This document shows positions 37,947 to 50,386 of a DNA stretch of 64,000 nt, piece after piece; positions within the stretch are counted from its first letter, which is position 1, and each line of letters begins with the position of its first letter. Both the position numbers and the translations under genes were made by a program. The stretch covers positions 23,048,546 through 23,112,545 of the forward strand of contig HG738137.1 in assembly GCA_000499405.2 (NCBI GenBank), written 5' to 3'. Below the pieces are notes generated by a model that worked only from the letters and a program-made list of their open reading frames with translations, made no database searches and was not told the origin of the DNA. This DNA is from Onchocerca volvulus (lineage: Eukaryota; Nematoda; Chromadorea; Rhabditida; Onchocercidae).

Positions 37947-40900
37947 AATTCAGCGATAAATTAGACAAATCACCACTATAGGAACAAAACATTAATTATC
38001 AGTTGGATGATGCCCTTCGAACGTCCATTTTTCAATTTTTTAAAAATGACTCAGAAAAGGAAAAATCGACCATTGCATGCCAACGAAAGAATCAATTTTT
38101 TCTCACTTCTTCCTTCTATACTTTAAAATAAATAATTTGGAGCATTTATAGATCTCAGCAGGTGATGCTAATGCAATCATAAAATTAGAGAAATTAACAG
38201 AAATTAGATTAGCATTAAAGAAATTGGAAGTTTTATTTATTTATTTTTTTCAATAACAAGAAAAATAAAAGGGGAAAAGGAATGAAATAATTGATCTAAA
38301 AATATTCAAATTCTTAAAAAACACGAAATTTCTTTTCTCACAAAACGAATGTTTTATTTTCTCACAGGAAGTAAATTTTTTTAGCAAAGCATTAACAAAG
38401 CAACAGTTGGTAATTCCTAAAATCTTTTTCGTCAACGGTTACTATATATCCATCAGAATGTAATTTGTTGTAGTGTAATTTTCTTTACACCTCAAATGCT
38501 CTTCTGAAGGCGGTTTTTCAATTACTTCTTCAACGGTTTAAACTTTTGAAAGACCGAAAAGTTTAAATTAAATTTAAAAAATTTTTTACTCCATTATTAC
38601 CAACTTGGTTTTTCATCACTGATTTATTAGCTTGCAAAGCACTTTTTTTTTTTGTCTCGGTTTACTATAAAGTTGTTTATAATAAATAAGTCTAAGCAAG
38701 GAATGGAATTAATTCACATCAATAAATTTATTTAAAAAATTCAGTAGATTTTGAAAAGGAAATGATGCAATAATCACTGATTTGCAGATTAATATTTGCT
38801 GCAACTTAGTTTTTCATCGTTAATTTATTAGTTTCGTGCAAATCCGTGGATTTTATTGTTAGCAATGATCGGAAGCTATCAATCATAAACTTGCTAAATC
38901 AAATGAAATCGTATAAAATTAAAATCAACTAATTATGCATGTATTCAATAATCGAAAAAATAATTCCATCCTAATTCAATATATCAGAATTAGCTTCGAA
39001 CACAGGCATAAAATGCGAAACTCATCAATAGGATCGGGAAAATTATGTTTGAATTAATATTGAAATGACATCACTTTTACTTTTTCAAGGAATTTGGACA
39101 ATTTCAGAGATATTTCTCGCAATTTTAAAACTTTAGCACAAAATTCTTTTATTGATGAATTGAGAAACAGAAACTTTCAGTTTTGTGCTGATTACAAGAT
39201 AAACAAAAGAAAAAAACTTTTTCAAATTTTTCATTTTTGAGGTTCATAATGGAAACTTGTGTTTTACTGATTCACTAAATATCACATTGTTTCTCATTTC
39301 TATTTAACAGTGAAGTAAAAATATTTTTTGCCAAATAGCTTTTTTGAATTAAAGAGAAGATAAAACAGTGTTAATTTATTCCTTAAAATTGACTTTCAAG
39401 AATAGTTTGAATTATTTTCACTTCTGAAAATGTATTCTCAGAAAAGGTGTTTTACATTGAAAAAATTACATTAAAGTGTAAATTTTTTACAGTAAAATGT
39501 ATTTTACTTCTGAAAATGTATTTTTAAAGTAAAATATTTAGAAAAATAATTTTGCATTTTAATACGTTAACATTAGTTTTCTTATTTCTTTGTCAAAACA
39601 TTTTTTTTTTTTTCACCTTAGAATAAAAATCAATTGAAATGTTCGAAATTTTATTCTTAAATGGCAAATATTTAAGTGCTGACAATTGTTGTTCTCTAAA
39701 TATTACATAACACGATCGTTTTTTAATATTAAATATCAAGTCTTTTTGAAATTATAAAATTTCTTACACTTTTCAAGTATCAAAAAAAAGAAAGAATTCT
39801 GAGATAAAAAACATTGAATCATATAAATCTAAGTAATGAATGCTACTTTGTCAAAATTATGTTGACAGAGAAAAATTAATGAATTAGTAATAGGTAATCA
39901 TGCATGTTGCACAGGTAATATTGTACCTTGACAACATCGTCAAAATTTCTCTTAATGTTTGTTTACCATATCTATTGAAACTGTAATGTAAACTGAAGAG
40001 ATCCTTCTCTTTCTAATATTAATTGTTCATTACTTTTCCTTTAACTTTTCTTACATTAATTTCCTCTTTCTATCATTATAAATAAATAAGGAGTAAAGTG
40101 AACCAGTTCATCAGATATAATTTGAAGCAAATATTTCTCAATATTTTTAATGCATATAGATTGCTGAGATGAAAATCTGTAAGTTTGTTTAATTAAATTT
40201 GTCTAAATTTCAGAATAAACTCTAGTTCTTAATAGTTATTTGCTGATTATATTACGAGACCTCTATCATTTTAACAGAAATAATTATTTCTAATGATCTA
40301 TCTGTATTACGATTCAATTGGGTAAACTATGTTAGATCGCAAAATTATCTTGCATTGAGTAAATTATTTATAAGGTCGAGAATTTTCAGTCGTTTTAGGA
40401 GGATGAATGAAAAGAATAAAGTGAAGTGGAAAGGATAATATTTGAAGGGACGAAAAACCTGTCCTATATCACCACATTCTTGCATATGTAACCACATTGC
40501 AAACAATATAATGTTACTGCTAAAAAGTCTATGACAGTATTACGCCATTATTTCCTTGTCGCATGCAACTTCATGTCAGTCAACATTTTCGCCTATTTAC
40601 TGCGATATGTCAATTTTACTCGCATTTCTTTGCAAAAATTTATTCGCAATCTAAATAATCTATCTTCTACTGTAAGATTAACAACATATTTTCTATGCAA
40701 AGGTAAAAGTTCTGCTTAACTTTATGTTGAATGCTAGTATAGCTTACTAATTTTTGATTTGAAAAAATTAGTTAAGAAATAATTTTCATTGTTTTAGAGT
40801 GATACACTTGTAATATACATATATATCTTTATTCATTTTACAAGAACCTATTGACTGTATAAATAGAGCTAAAAAATGGTCAGAATCTAAATTTTTCATT

Positions 40901-40964
40901 ATATTATGTAACAGAGATGAATTCTGTTGAGAAAAATCTTATTGATTGAGGAAAAATGATTTTG

Positions 40965-41091
40965 CGTTTATGTCTCAAGCAGTTATTAGAGAATATCCAT
41001 GCAAATTGATCATTGGTCTATTGTTTCCTTTGTCATTCGTAGAGATCGAATGGAAGAACAATCGAAACTGTTGCTATTGCTGTAGACGAGT
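40965..41091 (+). repeat. Dispersed repeat, copy 2
   Basis: Second copy of the element at 3497-3640, in the same orientation. Shared blocks are CGTTTATGT, AGCAGTTATTAGAGAATATCC, AAATTG.TCA and TTTCC.TTGTC.TTCGTAGA, followed by a CTGTTGCTATTGCTG tail. Confidence 0.6.
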
Positions 41092-41961
41092 TTCATCAGT
41101 TTTCTTCCTCATTCAAAAATAGTAATTAATGTCATTTGTTGATTCGAACCAATAAATTATATGTTCTTATTTTAAAGAGAGAATCGATCATTCTCGATTA
41201 TAAATCAATATGGCAATTAAACTCTAAAGGATATTCTTAGTAATGCAACTTTCTTCGAGATTTTATGGATTAGACTTTTATTCATTTCTTGTTTAGCTAA
41301 ATTCATAGGTAATTTTACAGTCATACTGTAATAGACGTATGTCTCCGAGTGACTTATTTTTGTTTATTATTCTTATTATTACAATTATAGTGTGGATTTA
41401 TTAGCAATGTAAGGATATGATATTTGCAGCAGTAAAGTAAACTTATGAATAAATTATAAATAGAAAAGCTGAACAAATAGATCTTTTATGTGCCAATTGT
41501 TTATCATTTATTTAAGATTCAATCTGGAAATATTACATGTTAAAATAAATATTTGCAAAGAGCTAACTTATATGAATTTACATTCCTAATGATATCCATA
41601 TTTTTTCTGTTTCATTAATCATTAATAATTTTGTTATTGTCACATAGAATATCTTTAACATTTCAGAATTTGTTATTCAAAAAATTTCTAATGCTCTTTG
41701 AGAAATCTAAATTTTTTTTTTTCCCAACAAATATTTAAAGTAACAAAGTCAAATGATGGTTGAAAAATTAATCGATAGTGCACAAGCACTATGTATCTTT
41801 TTACATTTCATACCTTTGTCATTAACATCTGAAGATTCATGAAAGGAAATTTTCTTGCTTCTTTCTTCTATCATTTTTTATCGATGTTGCTTTTTTCATT
41901 TTTAAAAATTCATGAAAGTGAAATATTAAATCAGTTTTTAATATTCCAAATCATTAGAAGT

Positions 41962-41982
41962 AACAACAACAACAACAACAAC
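41962..41982 (+). repeat. (AAC)n microsatellite
   Basis: Seven AAC units followed by GAC. Confidence 0.9.
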
Positions 41983-42756
41983 GACAAAATTGTTAATAAC
42001 GGCACGTATTGTTGTGTTCTACTTGATTTATTATTTAAATTACTTTGATTGCAGTAAAATCAATCGCTTTTTTTCTAATATTACTTTTTTTTCTATTTCT
42101 TTCACATCATCTTATCGTCGATAAAATGATGATAAAGTGACGAGTGTCATGTCATTCAAGTCTGGCTAAAAATGAGGCTATTCTACTGATTAACAAGTTG
42201 ATAATGTAATTTTGATGTGTGTTTCAAAACGTCCGATTCAGTCTATCGAAATGAAACTGATATTCGATATCCGTGATATGAGTGACATCATCATTAATAT
42301 ACACTCTGTGCGTAAAGCTTAAATTTAGAAAAGGAAGTGAAACATAAAAACTAATTAATGCGCTTTCTAAGCTTGTTGCTTGATATTTGACAAATAATGA
42401 AGAAGTTCATTTATCGATTTTCTGCCATTTTGTATTTTATAGATGAAATATTTTGGGAATCAGCAAACAGATAAATAATAATGATTAATTTATAATTTTA
42501 ATCACAATCGAACAATTCAAGAGATTACAACTGATTAATTTAAAGCAAATGATCATACATATATATACACGAAATTATTTATCATGCTTATTTAATTTTA
42601 TCATTAGAATCAATAATAAATGGATAAGAATCAATCATTTCGATTTCAATTTTCTATAATTAATGATATTACTTTATCAATTTCGAAGCTTTTTGATAAA
42701 TGTTTCCATCATGTGATAACCATATAATTAATTTAATTAAAATAAGTGATCAATAT

Positions 42757-42817
42757 ATCAAAGCAAATAATTATATGTATTCGAAAATATCGAATACATA
42801 TAATTATTTGCTTTGAT
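42757..42817. repeat. Perfect inverted repeat, 28-bp arms
   Basis: The left arm 42757-42784 and right arm 42790-42817 are exact reverse complements with a 5-base spacer (AAATA). The arm begins ATCAAAGCAAATAATTATA and ends GTATTCGA. The perfect match implies a recent origin or maintenance, since the flanks are heavily diverged low-complexity DNA. It is long enough for an RNA hairpin or DNA cruciform. No open frame overlaps it. Confidence 0.95.
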
Positions 42818-42929
42818 TTTACCATTAGAATTTCAATGTCAAATCAATAAGAATCTATTAATTTCAATTCTCTATAAAAATTAATGATATTACTTTATCA
42901 ATTTTAAATCTTTTCGATAATTACTCCCA

Positions 42930-43217
42930 CCCATCCATCCATCCATCAGTTCTATCGATCATCCATCCGTTCATTCATCGATCATCCTCACTTTTCCGAT
43001 CCGTCACATTCGAAAAGTTTGAGTGGAAGCAGTCCACTAAGCTACAGCTATCTATCCATCTATCTAAATGTATCGTAGCTAGAGCGATCGATCATCCCTT
43101 CATTCATTCATTCATTCATTCATTCATTCATTCATTCATTCATTCATTCATTCATTCATTGATCCATTCATCCATTCATTTCGTCAATCACTCATTCATT
43201 CATTCATTCATTCATTC
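42930..43217 (+). repeat. CATC/CATT tetranucleotide-rich tract
   Basis: CCATCCATCCATCCATC near 42930, then about 15 uninterrupted CATT units at 43099-43160, mixed CATT/CATC units, and a second CATT block to about 43217. Between the blocks lies unusual GC-richer sequence with GATC-rich words (CGATCGATCATCC). Confidence 0.9.
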
Positions 43218-43667
43218 CAATTCCAATTCCAACTTACCACTCACCGATCGATTCGACTGGCTCTACTGCAGAACAGCTATTAAACACTTCTACAATAGCG
43301 AGGAGTAGAGGTCAAATATCGATCCACCCATCTATTTAACCTCCTCTCTGCCTCTTCCATTACCATCATTTGCAGCTATTCGAGAGTAATGTAGTAATGT
43401 AATATTAATGCTACTGATATTGTTGTCATCATTTTCTTTCATTTCCGCTTTATTTCATTTCGTTTGTTAATTTCAATTATAATTTCAATTCTTCTCTATC
43501 TCTTGATCAACAGGAGATAAATATATCCTTCTGATTACTATGTCTAGCTTTAATGTCCAACTTTGCATAATTCTCCTTCTCTCTCTCCCTTCCTCTCCTC
43601 GTCTCTCTTTCATTACTATCATGTGATTTTGATATGAGATAAGTATCGATCTATTGACACCTCAAAC

Positions 43668-43723
43668 TATTATTTATTATTATTATTATTATTATTATAT
43701 TAATAATAATTATTATTATTATT
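43668..43723. repeat. (ATT)n with a central AT palindrome
   Basis: TTATTATT units pass through TATATTAATAATAAT and back into ATTATTATT, so the tract is partly self-complementary. Confidence 0.85.
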
Positions 43724-44338
43724 CGTAAACAAATTTCTCAAATGGCTATTATTATCAATTTAGTTATCTTGCGAGAAATTAATGATATGATAGGGTGATA
43801 AAAGGGTGAATTTGATTCTATTGTGAGCATATAATTTGTATCGAAGTAATTACATTTACCTTGGTAATGTGAAAAAACAGCCTGGAAAACATGAAAAACA
43901 ACGCGAGAAATAGAAACCGCGTAAAAATGGCGTAAAAATAACGTGAAAAAAAATGGTGATATTGAAATGATTGCAGCTTAGATAAACGTGATGAAACAGC
44001 GTGAAAATAAGCAAGACAGATGTGATGTTTGATCGGTAAACTTAGCCAATAAATGATTCATCAAATTTTTGATTATCTTTTTGAGCAGACTGAATGTATA
44101 TTTGTGATAATTTCGACTGAAAGACTTGACAATCTCTGGGATTTTAATCTTTATCATTATTGACGTTCACATCAATCATCTTCATGTAATTGCTACTTCT
44201 AATAAATCACAAATCATTCTTTGTTGTGTAATAATTTGCCTATCTATTGAATGGGACAGTTTTAGAAGTCATTTTAAGAATTTTTTTTCTCTTGGCAAAT
44301 TCCTTAAAATAGCTATATATTTCTCTATTATCTAGAAG

Positions 44339-44366
44339 ATTGTTGTTGTTTGTTGTTGTTGTTGTT
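44339..44366 (+). repeat. (GTT)n microsatellite
   Basis: TTGTTGTTG units interrupted by one extra T, then a CTT run. Confidence 0.85.
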
Positions 44367-46611
44367 CTTCTTCAAGTCCATGCTCCTCTTACACAAAATA
44401 ACATATAATGTAAAAACGTATATGAAATTTCAGAATTTATCATATGTAAAATGATCGTATTTATTGTAAAATTAAAATAAGCAATTTTTAAAATATTGAT
44501 TTTTGTTTTTGTAAACGAGAAATTCATAGTTCGCTCGTTCAACCATTAACTAACTGTGAAAGGTCATTTTACACAAATAATTGGGAACGAAACAACAAAA
44601 ACATACCAATTATCCTTAAATTAATCGAAGCATTCATGTAAATAATTATTATCAGCAAATAATCATCAGAACCGAAAAAAAAAAAAGAAAAAAAAGAAAA
44701 CCAGTTTTATCTAAATAATCACACATCCCTTACGGCGCCTCAGTTTCCATTAAATCATCGGTTTTTTTTTTTTTTTTTAATTTTTTACTTGAAATTAGCA
44801 AAATTAAACGAGTATTTAAAAATACTGTAGAGATAGAATAATTGCTAAAAAATGATGATGGAATACTTGCGCTCTTTTCGCCTTGTCAATCCTGCAAAAG
44901 CAAATGCATAAAGTTTTTTTTTTTTTTTGAATTTATATTTTTATCATAGAATGTAATCCTAGGAGATAATTTTTTAAGCTTAATTATTATTTACAATTAT
45001 TTATTCATCTGTTCTTCACATTTTGTATATCAGGATTTGAGATTTCAGGTTTATTCAGAAATTATTCGTTCGGAAAAAACATATTAGATATTGTCACCCT
45101 TCCATTTCTTGATAATTGATATCATTTTTTGATACTAAACATCATTTGTTCAAAAAAATTTCTAGTACAATTAAAGTTAAAGGGTGGAATTGTAAGTTAT
45201 ATTGTACGTATTTAAAACTTTTTGCTTTTTCAATTACATTTTCATGGCAATAATAATTGTTAATTCAGAATAATTGCAAATAAATGAGAGAGAAGAATTT
45301 ATTGCGAATGAAAGTCTCTCTTCACTGAAATAAAATAATTGATTGAATAGCATCAGTCTTAGTTCAATAAAAGTTCAGAAACTTTGGTTTAAATAAGCTC
45401 TCACTTAAGACCTTCTTCCTAATTAATGCATAAAAGTTCATAGATTATGCTATTTTTTAATAATTTTAATGATCTTTCATGTCATACCACACATTAACGT
45501 CAATTTATAAGCTGCGTGTATAAATTCAACTTGATGCTCTGTTTATTCGGTTTCATTTAGATGCTTATACGTTCAAATTTCAATTTTCTAAAACTGAAGA
45601 ATTTTGTAGAAAGTTAAATTGCAGAATTCGGCATTCAATATTATCACCAAAATTGAGTTTCATAACGATGCCGCCAGAAAGACAAAAAGTTGAAAGAAGC
45701 GCAGATAAAAATGATAAAAAAAGATTGTAAAATATGGAGAGTGCTATTTCATAAATATATTTACGTTAATAGACAGATATTCGAAAAGTTGTTAACATTT
45801 TATGGCATGTCATTGTTGATACATTTTTTTCATTTTTTAATTTATTAGATTATACTGGCAGATTCATTAGAGTAATAATTTAATAAATTCTATATTGTAT
45901 TATTTTAAATTTGCTCTGTTTATTTTAGACTTCAAGATTAAATTCTTCGTATTTACATTTCGGACCTTCCATGCAAATTTAATTTTCTACGAATTAGTAT
46001 TGTTTCTGAATAAAATTTACATGTAATATTGGAAATCGTAAATAATTAATTGAATAAATAATGACTTTCTTCCGTAAAATAATAGTATTAATTCAGCATT
46101 TAGCAATAAAAATTTATTGAGATTTAATGATGAGTACTTGAAATTTGAAACTGGTTGAAATTTGAAAAGTGATTGAAATTGGTAAGTAATGATATAATTA
46201 AGCTTGATGATAATGAAAAATTTCATTTTATAGTAAGTTTATTATTCGAAAATTCCAACCCTTCATAATTTCATCCATAATCCTTTATCATCGATCCTTT
46301 TATTTCTCTTCGAATATTTTATCAACTACCAGTTTAATTTATAATCGATTATTATTGCAGGAATAAGCACTTTAGTGATTGTAATATTGTGATGTATGAA
46401 AAGATTTGAATTAAAGTTTCATTTAAATAAGCATATCTTAATGAATCAAAAACCAACAACTAATTTGCATATTTTTTTTTTCGAAGAGAAATAAAATTCT
46501 AATTGCATTCTAATTTGCATATTTTAAAGTCGGATTTAAAATCGTTATTTAGAAAATATTTTTTTTAAAAATTTAAAAGCACTTCTTGAATGGACAGTTT
46601 TATTTGTAAAT

Positions 46612-46943
46612 ATTATCTTTTTCCGCTATCCTCTGTCAATATTATCTTAACATTATTAAAAAAAAAAAAAAAAATTCTGCTATATATCCGAAAAAGACTT
46701 TAAATTTATTTCAAAGTTTTTTTGATCAGTTTCATTCTATCCAAAAATTTGTTAAAAATTATCTTCTTCCTCTGTCCTCCATCATATTCTCTTGGATATT
46801 ATAAAAAAAAAAGAAAGAAAAAATTTCATCGTTTTGAATTATCAACCAATTTCTATGATCGATGATTCAAAAAAAAGCTTGAAATTTATTTCAAACTTGC
46901 AATGAATTTCAAGCTTTCTTTTTTTTGATCAGTTTCATCCTAT
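46612..46943 (+). repeat. Diverged ~150-bp tandem duplication with internal hairpin
   Basis: Copy A (46612-46741) and copy B (46759-46943) share ordered blocks: ATTATCTTYTTCC, CTCTGTC, an A tract, GAAATTTATTTCAAA / TAAATTTATTTCAAA, and TTTTGATCAGTTTCAT. Copy B has an extra segment that makes an inverted repeat: 46869-46886 (ending AAGCTTGAAATT) against 46905-46926 (starting AATTTCAAGCTT). Confidence 0.7.
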
Positions 46944-49723
46944 TTCCGTAAATTGCCCAGTAGAATTAGGCGACATTTGTGTATTGGAATCAATCATACC
47001 AGATTCAAGTTTTAACAAGAAGTGAAATGTTTTTCCATTGGCTTGAAAAATTTATCATAATGTTTTTTTCAAACTCAGTAGTTTGATTTATATATATATT
47101 TAATAAGTCTGGACTATTTTGCATTCCACGAATAGAAAAGACAAATAAAAGTTTTGCAATCTTCTCTCTTTTATCTTTTATCTATTCATTTGCTTGCTAT
47201 TTCTATTCTTATTTTTATCACTCCCATTTTTATCATTTCATCCTTTTTTGCCTATCTTTTAACTATTTCGAATATTGACAATAATAGTGAATAATAGTCC
47301 CTATTTATAAAATTTATGATCTCTTGAATTCTAAAAAGTACTTATTTCTTTAAATTGTTCCCAATTATTCATTCAAATCTTATAGCATTTGATATTTCAT
47401 TTCGTCATTTCACCTCTCAATTTTTTTGTTTACTTTGCATTTTTTTATCATTTTATCATGCTTCATATTTATCAATCTAATTGAACTATTTGTTTTAATT
47501 AAATTAAATGGAATAAAATTAACAATTTAAATCGGAATATAAAATCTGAATATGAAAAATAAGAAAAAAAAAAAAAACGGAAGTTTCCCTTTTTATTTTA
47601 TACGGAATCCATTTTGATTTGGTTTTTTCGATTGATCCTCTTTCCTACTGAGAATTTGAATGCTAATTATTTCTTCGTTTCTCTGGATCAATTTTGCTAA
47701 GAATTTTTGTAATTTGATTACATAATAAGGATATTATTAGCTAGTTGAATCGTGCAAAAACTTATAAAGCTATTAGAAAGATTTATTAATTATCTGAATT
47801 CGATTTTAATTATTAAACTTCTCTAATATTTGTTATAGACATATAATTTTTTGGAATAAAAAGATAAGAAAGGAGTAATAAAATAATAATGATAATAAAA
47901 TAATTATGATATAAATAGTAAATCACATGTTTCGCATATGTTAAATTTGATATTATATTTCGGATTAAATTACGGTAATTTGATTTCAATTGCATTAATC
48001 CTGACATGTGTAAAAGATATCTGACAAGGTTGTTTACTTAGGCGTTAACAGATGGCGTCAAGAATGTATATGGAATTTTTCATCAATAAATTTATCATAC
48101 TTTTACCGCGTCACAAGTTTCACTTAAAATTTGTACAATTTTGACAATTAAAATCGGATTTAAATAATTAATTTAGTGCAAAAATCTAGATATATTCTCA
48201 AAATAATTCCATAAAATTTCGTAAAATTCCAAATAAATCAGTTAAACATATTTTTGCGCATTTCTCTAACGTATGATTCGCAAAATGATGTTTGATGCAG
48301 AAAATTTTGAACATTTTCTTTTTTTTTTTTTGATTTCTTTTGCAGAATGCTTTCAAATAAAATGACTTTTTATGAATTTTATGGTTTCACTTGCTATCAG
48401 AGTATAAACAAAGAGCATTTTCTTGGCTTTTTCCTTTGTTTTTCTTTTTCCATTTTATGAATATTTTTCAGAAAATGCTTCTTTGCGTGCTTTTTTAAAA
48501 TTTTTTAAAATAGATAAATATTTGATGCAATATTTTTGTTTCCTTTTTGTGTAGACTAAATTATGCTAAACGATAGTCACAACATTTCTTCCTCTTTTTA
48601 ATTCACCTTAAATTGGTATATTTCTGTCGTCATTTTACTCGAAATTTGTTGTTCTTCTGAACTCAAAAACAACTTCAGTATTGGTCCTTTTGGATTCAGA
48701 AGCAACTTCAATATATTATTATCTTTGCATTGAGCTTTTCATATGATTTCATTTTTTCTGCTTTCTCAGAGTTCATCTTCGAAATGTTATTGATTGACCA
48801 ATTTTTTTTTTCATTCTCTTCCTTACTAAATGAAAGATGAAAAAGATTAAAAAATGAAAGGGAAGGAAATAAAAAAAAGAATAATTTATGAAGAAAATAA
48901 ATCTACAAGTTAGAAATGTCTGTAGATGTATTTATATAATAATTTTTTTCCTGAAACCAATGTAATCCTTTGTAATTAATAAATTTAGAAAAAAATTATT
49001 GATTTCCAACTTGATCAAGATCGTGATCTTGGTTTTTTAAGATGCGATTCAAGATTCTCGTCTCGTTTTAAGAGCAAATCAGATTCCTAATTATATTGCA
49101 TATCTTTATTCTAAATTTTGTACAGTACCAAAGTTAATTAGTTAAAGTAAAAGCAGTATGATTACTTTTTAATTTCGAGTCGAGAATTATCTCCACAAAT
49201 GATCTTTTCGATACTTCAAAAATTCATCAAAACGATCGAGTATATCTGTGAAGCTGAAGTTTTTGAAGTTATGATCGGATTTATTTTTCTGACCGAAAAA
49301 TATTCTTCCACGTTCGTTGCTGTATAACATTTCCTCGCAAAGAGCAATTATCTGATAAATTATCTACTATTATTTTGATGAATCATCTGATAAAATAATT
49401 ATTTGGTAAATCGAAGTAAAATTTTTAAAATTTTGGATTAAAAAGAATGAAATAAGAAAAATTCAACTGATATGAGTCATTCAGGCGTATTTTCAAGCTT
49501 ACTTCTTAATTGATTTAAAAAAATGGAAACTAATTATTCTTTCCTCTTTTTTTTTTTTTTTTTAGCTGCAGCAAATCGAAGTTGACGAAGTTGTACTCAT
49601 TAGTGTGAAAGAAGGTGAATTTTTGCAGAAAAAAAATAAACATTGGTGATGTGGCGATACCAATCAACTACACAATTGTTTCCGATCACTCCGATCACTC
49701 CATTGCTCATAGCTTTAGCGAAA

Positions 49724-49812
49724 ATATTGCTGCTACAATAACTATTATTGCTAATACAAGAACTATTATTGCTGTTACAATAACTTTTATTACTATTGCA
49801 ATAACTATTTAT
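49724..49812 (+). repeat. Degenerate 21-bp repeat
   Basis: About four units share ATTGCTGCTACAATAACTATT-like words (TGCTAATACAAGAACTATTAT, TGCTGTTACAATAACTTTTAT, and so on). The sequence is open in several frames, but this results from the stop-free repeat rather than coding. Confidence 0.65.
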
Positions 49813-50344
49813 TATCATTCTTATTTGTTATTACTATAAATTGTTCTATTTCCTTTGGCTGGTATTGCTATCAAACTTTTGTCAGAATAAGGCAAAAGTT
49901 GCAAATAGAGAAAAGAAAGAAAGTTTTTTTTCTCGATTCGATCATTCATTTATATCAATTGTTATATTTACTATTTTGGATTTTAAATCTAAATTTCGAA
50001 TTAATTTTATTTTGAATCTATTTTGGATTTTAATCAAATTTTGCTATTTTGAATTACGATTTTGTCAAGTTAGAGCATTGAAACTTGGCGAATTATTGCA
50101 ATTCACAAGTTTGAGGTAAATTTGTGTTTTTTAATCTGTCTCATTCATTTATGATTAACTTTCTCAATTAAAAACTTTTAAAAAATGTAATTAATTTTTT
50201 AATAATAATCTGAAGAGATGGATGTTATGTGTCAATTAAATGCCAAAATTTTTATGAATTTGCAAAAATTGATTCTCTGAAGAAAATTAGTTTCATTTCT
50301 TTGACTTTTCTGTCTTTCTCTACTTTTATCAATATTCATATTTT

Positions 50345-50347
50345 TAG
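50345..50347 (+). promoter_or_regulatory. Probable trans-splice acceptor, arrestin-domain gene
   Basis: ATATTTTTAG ends at 50347, 39 bases before the ATG at 50387. This fits spliced-leader addition; an upstream noncoding exon is an alternative. Confidence 0.45.
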
Positions 50348-50386
50348 GATAGAAAGAAAAGAATCTTCTTTATTGCACAAATAACG

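Larger units (their letters stand above)
34893..50344. other. 15.5-kb gene-poor AT-rich region
   Basis: The largest gap in the window. It holds homopolymer and microsatellite tracts, dispersed-repeat copy 2, a perfect 28-bp-arm inverted repeat, a local ~150-bp duplication, and one orphan exon-like segment on the minus strand (37654-37881), all listed separately. A second tiny minus-strand exon-like piece (39927-39980) is given under findings. I found no other coding segment with consistent splice sites. Confidence 0.55.

Noticed and set aside
43099..43217. Regular repeats considered as a CRISPR-like array
   Set aside because: These are simple CATT units without spacers, in a eukaryotic genome.
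49615..50119. Two open frames upstream of the arrestin-domain gene
   Set aside because: The first comes from the stop-free 21-bp repeat and the second is Phe/Leu/Ile-rich. Neither shows a splice link to the arrestin start, though a noncoding 5' exon near 49566-49613 after a T-rich acceptor cannot be excluded.
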